A DNA stretch of 64,000 bases from Branchiostoma floridae. Lineage: Eukaryota; Chordata; Leptocardii; Amphioxiformes; Branchiostomatidae. The stretch lies in NCBI RefSeq assembly GCF_000003815.2, contig NC_049996.1:15385161-15449160 (forward strand), given 5' to 3'. Below the pieces are notes generated by a model. It saw nothing but the letters and a program-made list of their open reading frames with translations. It searched no databases and was not told where the DNA came from. Position numbers and translations under genes: made by a program. Below, in pieces: positions 13,801 through 22,800 of this stretch. Positions within the stretch are counted from its first letter, which is position 1. Each line of letters begins with the position of its first letter.

Positions 13801-16800
13801 CTTTAAACTTCCTACGTTACACCAAAATTTGTTCCAGACAACCAGTGTAGTACAACCATCCTGTGGAGCTGCTTAAATTTTTATTTTCTGCATTTGTGGG
13901 GAAGTCTAGGGGCCATAGGTGGGATTCCAAGGCAGACCCTATCTTTACTGTGAGTTTAAGACCATGGTGCACTCAATGTATCTAAATCAAATCAGGCATG
14001 CCTTTTTCTGTTAGACCTATTGAGCTATTTTAATTCACCATTAATCATATATATCGTTGTATAATACCTAAAGATAGCACAAAGAAATGATTCTTGTCAA
14101 TATAATGGTTCAAAGACTACCACTACCATTTAGACTCTTATTTTAGGAAAGAAGACCTATTTTGCATTACTCTGTCGGTTGGAAACCAGATACTAGGAAA
14201 CTTCTAATTGAAATTTGCTCTGTGGGTTAAAGTTTCAAGTTTTGTATCCTGACATTTTGATCTCTGGGTTAATATTCTTATTAAGATTCGGATGTTAGAA
14301 TAGATAGATGAAGTACACATTGCAATATTTAAGTATAGCAAAGGTGACAACAAAGAAATATGTCATTAGAATTTTTTAAAGGAGATTTGTCATGCCATTC
14401 CTCACAAAAATGCTTCACACCACATACCAGTAAACAAATCAAGATAACTTTAGCGTTGTGCAGTTTCGGCTGCATGTCTGGCTTGCAAAAGCATGTTATG
14501 GCTTAAGGCCTTACCAATTGTATACATCGCTTATCAGCACTGTTGAAATAAAGATCATAATTTAGCTTTATTTCTCTTGTAATGTTGTATTGTTTCAAGT
14601 TTAAACTACAGCAGTTTTTCTCATCTAAATTAGAGAATTTATGTGACATGTAAACATGTCATTATCACCTAGTCTTTCAGGTGCTGGGATAAAATCTCTG
14701 CAGTTTCTATAAAACTACAATCAAGAAAAGTTTGGACTATCCTCCAGCAGCTATTCATTGCAAAAGGCATGTGGTTAAAATTTAAAAGTACTGCAGCTCA
14801 CCATGGCTACAAAGTTTGCCCCCCTCCCACTGTGACACCAAGTGTAGTGCCTCTGAATAAGGACCCCCTTGCCCTTAATTCACTGCGAAGTCAAAATCAC
14901 GTCTGTGGAAATGTGAATTGGTTTAAAGTAACTGTTGCCAGGCCTTGCCATATGACCCGTCAAAGGCTAAAAGTACTGTCTTTACGTCTGCACACACATC
15001 TACGAATGTTCTAGATGTGGTGAGTTATGGGGACCTGTGTTGCATTATGCTTCTTTGTCTCTTATTGTCACCAGGTTTTTCTGGTTACAGTAGCAGGTTA
15101 TCAGGTGTAGTGAGCATTGGGCTCAGAACCAATAAGTCCCTAGTTCAATACTTGTGCCCTTGGGAAAGGCTCCCACTCTGTCTCAGAGTGAAAACAGGTA
15201 TCTGATTTGGGGTGGGGAGGTAAAAGGCAGGAGAAGGAGAGGGCTCTGTCTTGCCCTTCCAATAATGTACCCTAGACACACTGTCTATTCAGGAAGCTAT
15301 GTATGCCACATGGCTGCCTCATCATATACTATTAGATGTTTCATGCCCGGCTGGGTGTCAGCCTTTTTAGCTTTACTCTGCTCTCTCTGTCTCTTTCCTA
15401 CATGTAGTTACGTAAGCGGAACAAAGCTACATGTATACGAAGGCAGGCACCCAGGCTATGTTTCCTAGCTGCAAGAGACTTGTATTATATTGTATTATCA
15501 TGGTTACATTCTGTGTTCTTTGTCTAAATACAGTTACAAGTCATTGGACAGATATTTAAGTTAAAGATGAGATGCCAAAACTACATTGTGTAATATTAGA
15601 CTGTAAGTTTTGTTATTTGTACATTGCCATACATTGTCACTGATGCAATTGTTGCACAATAGATCCATCCATCAATCCATCCATTCCTAATCATAATCAT
15701 AATCAATGCTTGTGTTGCTGCAGCTTGCCCTGGAGGAGGAGGAGGTGTGGAGACGGGTGCTGGCCTGGGCCAAGTACCAGGCTAAGGTGGAGAGCTCCCC
15801 GCAGAGATGGAGCCCTGAGGAGAAGGCTCGGGTGTGCCAGGTAGGTTCACTTTCTACAGGTGTGCCAGGTAGGTTCACTTTCTACAGGTGTGTGGCAGGT
15901 AGGGTCACTTTCTACAGGTGTGTGGCAGGTAGGGCCACTTTCTACAGGTGTGTGGCAGGTAGGTTCACTTTCTACAGGTGTGTGGCAGGTAGGGTCACTT
16001 TCTACAGGTGTGTGGCAGGTAGGGCCACTTTCTACAGGTGTGTGGCAGGTAGGTTCACTTTCTACAGGTGTGTGGCAGGTAGGGTCACTTTCTACAGGTG
16101 TGTGGCAGGTAGGGCCACTTTCTACAGGTGTGTGGCAGGTAGGGTCACTTTCTACAGTTGTGTGGCAGGTAGGGCCACTTTCTACAGGTGTGTGGCAGGT
16201 AGGGCCACTTTCTACAGGTGTGTGGCAGGTAGGGCCACTTTCTACAGGTGTGAGGCAGGTAGGGTCACTTTCTACAGGTGTGTGGCAGGTAGGGTTACTT
16301 TCTACAGTTGTGTGGCAGGTAGGGCCACTTTCTACAGTTGTGTGGCAGGTAGGGCCACTTTCTACAGGTGTGTGGCAGGTAGGGTCACTTTCTACAGGTG
16401 TGTGGCAGGTAGGGCCACTTTCTACAGGTGTGAGGCAGGTAGGGTCACTTTCTACAGGTGTGTGGCAGGTAGGGTCACTTTCTACAGTTGTGTGGCAGGT
16501 AGGGCCACTTTCTACAGGTGTGTGGCAGGTAGGGCCACTTTCTATAGGTGTGAGGCAGGTAGGGTCACTTTCTACAGGTGTGTGGCAGGTAGGGCCACTT
16601 TCTACAGGTGTGAGGCAGGAAGGGTCACTTTCTACAGGTGTGTGGCAGGTAGGGCCACTTTCTACAGGTGTGAGGCAGGAAGGGTCACTTTCTACAGGTG
16701 TGTGGCAGGTAGGGCCAATTTTTACAGGTGTGTGGCAGGTAGGGTCACTTTCTACAGGTGTGTGGCAGGTAGGGCCAAGTACCAGGCTAAGGTGGAGAAC

Positions 16801-19800
16801 TCCCCTCAGAGATGGAGCCCTGAGGAGAAGGCTCGGGTGTGCCAGGTATGGTTCACTTTCTACAGGTTTCTCCAGGTTGCGGGAAAGCAGAAATGCCCAC
16901 TTGCACACTTACACACTTACACTTACTTAGGGAGTGAGTGACACTTACAAACACAACCACATTTTGCTTGGTGCAACATGGCTGAAAAAAAACACTAGTG
17001 CCAGGTACAGTCACTTTCCACAGGCTTCTCCAGTTGTCACCACGAGGGGGATGACAGCAAATTTTCCCTAGCTTTTCCTTTGTAAAGTCAGAAGAGTAAC
17101 GACTTTGTATACATTGCACCAAACTATAGCATGATAGAAGGCACACAGATATTACTTAATGACAGTAATCTCAGTTCTATGCACCTCCTTACTTCTTACT
17201 ATGTTAGACATTCATCAGAAAGATAGATGACAAATAACCTTTGTGTCTGTTTCTTTCAGCACCTGTCTGGAGTGATAGAACATGTGAAACTGCTGCTGAT
17301 AGACAGTAAGGTGTTTGCTGAAGAGGTGGAGCCCACTGGAGCTGTGCCCATGGAGCTATCACTGGAGAGGTAAACAAATAATTCAAAACCTAATAAAAGA
17401 GTATCTTCATTTTTCTGGTCTGTCTGCACTGTACCAGACACATGAATAAGTAAACTATATAAATTATGTGTTCACACTGCTTTGACTTTGTTGCACTTTT
17501 GACAGCCCAGAAAGACCTTCCAGGGTACTGAGAACATTTGGTTTAGGTAGACAGGTGTGGTCACTTATTACTATTAGACAAGATTCTTTTAAGAATGCTT
17601 GCTGTGTCATCAAAAAGTGGTCACATTTCCAAGGTCATCTTTATGTGGAGGTGGGTACTTGTACGGGTCTTTCTGAGTCAAATGCTGAGTGCTTAGGCAA
17701 GAAAGCAGCATGTACCCTTTGCTATGATGTACCCCACTCAATAGATAAAGGTTCCAACCATCCATGACTCGGTGGGGATCAAACTCATGACCTACCCAAC
17801 ACTCTCCAGGGCTCGAAATTCATTTTGGGGATTAGGTGCACTGGTGCACCCAGCTTAAAAAATTGGGTGCACCAAAAACATTTTGGGTGCACCACTTAAA
17901 TTTCAGTAATAACCTTATAATAAAACTTGGTTACAAGCTATCAAATCCTTAAACAAGTACCATGACAGACATTTTATTCTCTTTCTAACACTTAGAATAT
18001 GATGCATACTAGTATACTTTGATATCTTTACATACATAAACCTAAGAAAATATTTGGGTGCACCCTGTGCACCCACAGAAAATAATTGGGTGCACAGCTC
18101 CAATTTTGTGTGCACCTAGTATTTCAAGCCCTGGCTCTCCAATACAAGTCAATAACAACAGGATTGTGATGCTTTGTCCCCAGGTATCGCATTGCAGCTG
18201 TACCCACAGGACTGAAGAACAGCAGAGACAGGAGGCTGACCCCCAGAGTCTCCCACAAACTCTTCAAAGGGACAGACATCCTGAGCAGGGAGAGACTGCC
18301 TCTACAGAGGGTACTCAACCAATGGTAAGGACCTGCCTCTGTAGAGCCTTTTGATGTAATGTGTTATCTACAGTTTTGACCATGTTGGTGTCCCCATTAG
18401 CATTGGACAGACATTCTGAGCAGGGAGAGACTGCCTCTGCAAAGGGTACTCAACCAATGGTAAGGACCTGCCTCTGTAGAGCCTTCATGTAATGTGTTAT
18501 CTACAGTTTTGACCATGTTGGTGTCCCCATTAGCATTGGACAGACATTCTGAGCAGGGAGAGACTGCCTCTACAAAGGGTACTCAACCAGTGGTAAGGTC
18601 CTGCCTCTAAAGAGTCTTTTCATGTGATGTTCTGTCTACAATGTCAGCCATGTTGGTGTCCCTATTGGCATTTTATTATATCATAGCTGAAACATGTTTG
18701 GATGGACATTCTGATCAGGGACAGACTGCCTCTACAAAGGGTACTCAACCTATGGTAAGGTCCTGCATCTAAAGAGCCTTTTAATGTAATGTGGTGTCTG
18801 CTTTGTCGACCATGTTGGTGTCCCCATTAGCATTTCATTATATCATAGCTGAAACATTTTTGGACGCACATTCTGATCAGGGACAGACTGCTTCTGCAAA
18901 GGGTACTCAACCAGTGGTAAGGTCCTGCCTCTATGGAGCATTGTAAAATGTGACCTGCACTGTGTTGGCCATGTTGGTGTCCCTTAAAGTCATAGCTGAA
19001 ACATATTTGAACAGACATTCTGAGCAGGGAGAGACTGCCTCTACAAAGGGTACTCAACCAATGGTAAGGGCCTGCCTCTGTAGAGCCTTGTCAAATTCAA
19101 ATGATGTAACCATGTTGGTCTCCCTATTAGCAATATATATCTGAACCATTTGGAGCTATCAAGCAGCTTTCTGTAAAACTGTATAAAAAGTTTGATCAAT
19201 AGCATTATGCAGTGTTGTAAGCAGTAAGATTGTTTCCCAAGCTCTTAAGGTAGACAAGCCAGAAGTTAATAATTGCTAATCAGGTACAAAGGAAAATTTA
19301 GAAAGAAGAGGAAAAGTAGACCACACAACCTTGGTATACCTCAGTATGTTAATTAGGTAATGTAATCCGAGTTGTTCTTTGAGTGTCTACCATCTTGCTC
19401 CATAGTGCAGCCCTGCTGTAATAAAGGTCCACGTTGTGACAGTTTCTGAGGGACCCCTTTGCAATCCTTGTGTACTTAACTGGTGTTATGTTTTCCCGTT
19501 GTGTTTAACCCCAGGTACGGGGACAGTAAGCAGGAGTGGAGACTGCTGTACAAGGCGTCCAGAGACGGTTACACGGCCGATGCATTCCACCAGAACTGTG
19601 ACGGTTTCAGCCCCACCATTGTGCTCATCCTGGTGAGTTGGTCGTTTCACATGAGCGCCACCTAGTGACTTTTGCTATTATTACATAAGTCTGGACTCTT
19701 ATGAACATGTTTAATATGTTACTATCATGTCCTGTTGATATATCTGCCTATGTTGGTCAATTTATATACAACTCTTTTAAAAACGGGGAAAATATCATAC

Positions 19801-22800
19801 TGTCCTGAAGCAGCACATAACGTTAGCCTGATTGTTAATCCTATTATCATTCGTAAAATAGATTAGTTTCTTGGAATTTTTTGGATATTAGCAACTCATG
19901 TAGTTAAACTGTTCTGTATGTATTGTATGTACAAGTTGCCACACATTGTAACCTTTACAGTTTCGTGCAATTAAGTTCTATCTTCTTCATGTATAAAAAT
20001 AGAAGTACAGTATTTCTAAACAGCATTGTTATATAATTACAGTGGGTGAATATACACATCATGTACTGTTTTGGGTGTGCAGCTGGGTTTGGGTATATAT
20101 CTCAAGAACCGCTGGATGGATTGTGATGGTTTCTGGTGGGTAGGTGGGGTGATCCCGACAGTGAAGCTTGATTTTGGGCCTCCTGGTGGTTGACTTTGGT
20201 ACTACAGCAACAATTGTTTTGCATACATTTCGTCCTGGATGTGCTGTGGTGTTTAATTTTTGGTGTTGACATAAAGATCAAGTATTGTAAATTTTGGCCC
20301 CCTAGCTGTGGATCTGCTGGGTCATATTGTGTTTGTTTGTTTGTTTGTTTGTTTATTTATTCGCACACAAGTATTACATTAAAACACAAAACGAAAACAA
20401 TGGATAAAACAGGTGCAGGAGGAGGGAAAAAGCTTGTGAAGCTTATACTTAGCTCCCTCCTCCTTTAAACTAAACAAAATTGATTATGATATATAATAAT
20501 AAAGTAAAGTAATACATAGAATGATATTGATACAATAAGGATAAACAAGTAATTAATGGTATGAATTAACAATGAATGATAAAGTAACGTAATATGTAGA
20601 AAATAATAATGATGCAATAAGGATAACCATGTAATTAATGGTTTGACTTAACAATAAATAATAAATCATGTGTTAATGTGTGTCTATCCTGTCAAATATC
20701 TTAAGAACAGCATTTCTAGACAGCATTGTTAAACCTGTTTGTCCTGTACCCTGTATTGCTGTAGGGCCACAAGGGGAATGTGTGTGGGGGATTCAGTGAT
20801 GTACCCTGGACAAGTAAAGCCCCCGCACAGGGGAAGTACATCGCTTCAGACAGGTAAGAGTGATGTACAGTTTTTTACAGCAGTCAGATGTGCAAAAGTT
20901 AGGTGTGACTGGTTGCTCAGTGTATAATATGACCAACTGCTGCCGTGCCGCGTTCCTGCGAAGCTGGTGTGTTATGCGGAAGGGCAGTTGTACCGGCTAT
21001 ACAGATACAGATAGTTTTTGTTTTGATAGATTTTTTGTTGTTAGGGGTTGATATTCTTGGCTAATTCATATGGCATTCCAAATGAACAAAAAAGTACCAA
21101 AATGTGCAAAATATTACACAATGATGTCCTGAACTGAACTGAACTGATGTCCTTTGACTTCTAACTCTTCTCTCTTTGACTTAACAATATGTCAATATGA
21201 TAGCCTGGGTACCATCAGGATAGCTGTTTTCTCCTATGTTCGCTTCTGCTACCCGTCTGGAGACATGCACATTCACACCTTTTGGTGGTTACGTCAGTTC
21301 ATGGGAGTGGGTTCTAGAGCACTCATTCGATGACAACAGGCCCTCCCGCAAGCGGACGGAGGGCCCTTCGGAAAGGCCTGTTCGAACGAGCGCTTGTACT
21401 CATACCTTAATTTGCTCATATGTAGGGACCAATCACCACCTGTTCAAAATTTGGACGATTAAAGACGTTAACATGGTTTGGGATCCCAGACAGAATGGCA
21501 GAGAAGCTATATATATAGTGTATAATGAATGTCAGAGCTAGAAGTGACTGTATACATAGAATACAACACGGTGTATTCTGTATCGCCCAAGGTATCAGCC
21601 TGACCGCGGGTTGGATCGCCCGACGGCCGAAGGCATATCATGCCAACCTGAGAAAACTCATGTTTATCGCAAAAAAAGAGCAAAAACATGTCCTTGATGC
21701 ACGTTGCGACAACAACTTTATTCGTCCATTCGAACAAAAGAACAGGGTAAAGGAACAGGCTTCGAACTGGTTAACGGAACAAACTTCTATCTCACTACGA
21801 GTTCACCTGAGCTCAGCTAAATGTAAATTCATAATAACAGCTTGATTTGTTGCAACATTTGAAACATTTGAAAGGCACGGCAGTCATAAGTTTCTACTGA
21901 ATTTGAATCTGCTGGCTAGCCAATGCGCTGGAGCTCGAGGAAGAGCCGCCGAAGTTCCAGGTTCCCCCTTGGATCGTTGCTCCGGCAAAAGTTATGTGGA
22001 CAGTGGGCTGCGTGGAAGGGGTCGGGAACACAGGCGATGGTGCTGGCGGTTTCTCGGCACTTCCCATGATGATGTCATTCATTTCCTTTTGTTGCTCCTC
22101 AGTAGCACACGAGTAGTTGTTGACAGACTGGAGGTTCTTGTGCCCAGACAGCTGCACGATTCGCGTAGGGGGGAGGTCGGCGGACACGAGCGTTTGCATC
22201 ATTGTCTTTCTTGCACTATGGTTGACCTTACAGCCCGACAGACCTGCTTTCTCAGCCATGGTGCGCATGATGCTCCCGATTTTGTTCTTCCCCATCGACA
22301 AACCATACTTCAGCACCAGCTTTGCGCGCTTGGTTGATTCCAAGGTAAAAATGTGCCGTTGGATGCATCTGCGTCATTGGTCTGCGCTTTCGGTACTCTC
22401 TGTACAAGTTGACGGGACATGGAGACGGGCGCTCCGGACATGCGTAGGCCCGTGGCCGAAATGGTCGTGAATCGGAGGTTGCACCGGTCCTGGTTTTAGT
22501 CGCCCGCTCACTGTACTCTAGTACACTCCGTCCTTGGCTGTCGGTTGTTTCTTCTATGTCCCCCCAGAGCATGGTGCAATGCTCCGCCCGGGACCGCATG
22601 CCAAACAGCATGGTGTTATTCAGCCACAGGGCGCTGATGAGGCTTTCGGGGTTGTACGGCCCAATAAGCCTCTTTTTTTCCAAGAGTTTCATTTGGGCTG
22701 CGCTCAGTGGCTCCGCACGGTTTGGCTTACTTCCCTTCCCTTCCTTCTTCAGGCTCTTCCGCTTCGCCACAAGGCATTCACGTGAATGCGCAAAACGGCG

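Noticed and set aside
15841-16780. CRISPR array
   Set aside because: Regular 30-bp repetition was considered, but there are no unique spacers; units are contiguous and derive from an exon edge in a eukaryotic gene.
15847-16908. 353-aa - strand ORF of [10 protein letters not shown]-type repeats
   Set aside because: It is a by-product of the 30-bp minisatellite, whose unit is a multiple of three. There is no start context, domain or splice logic.
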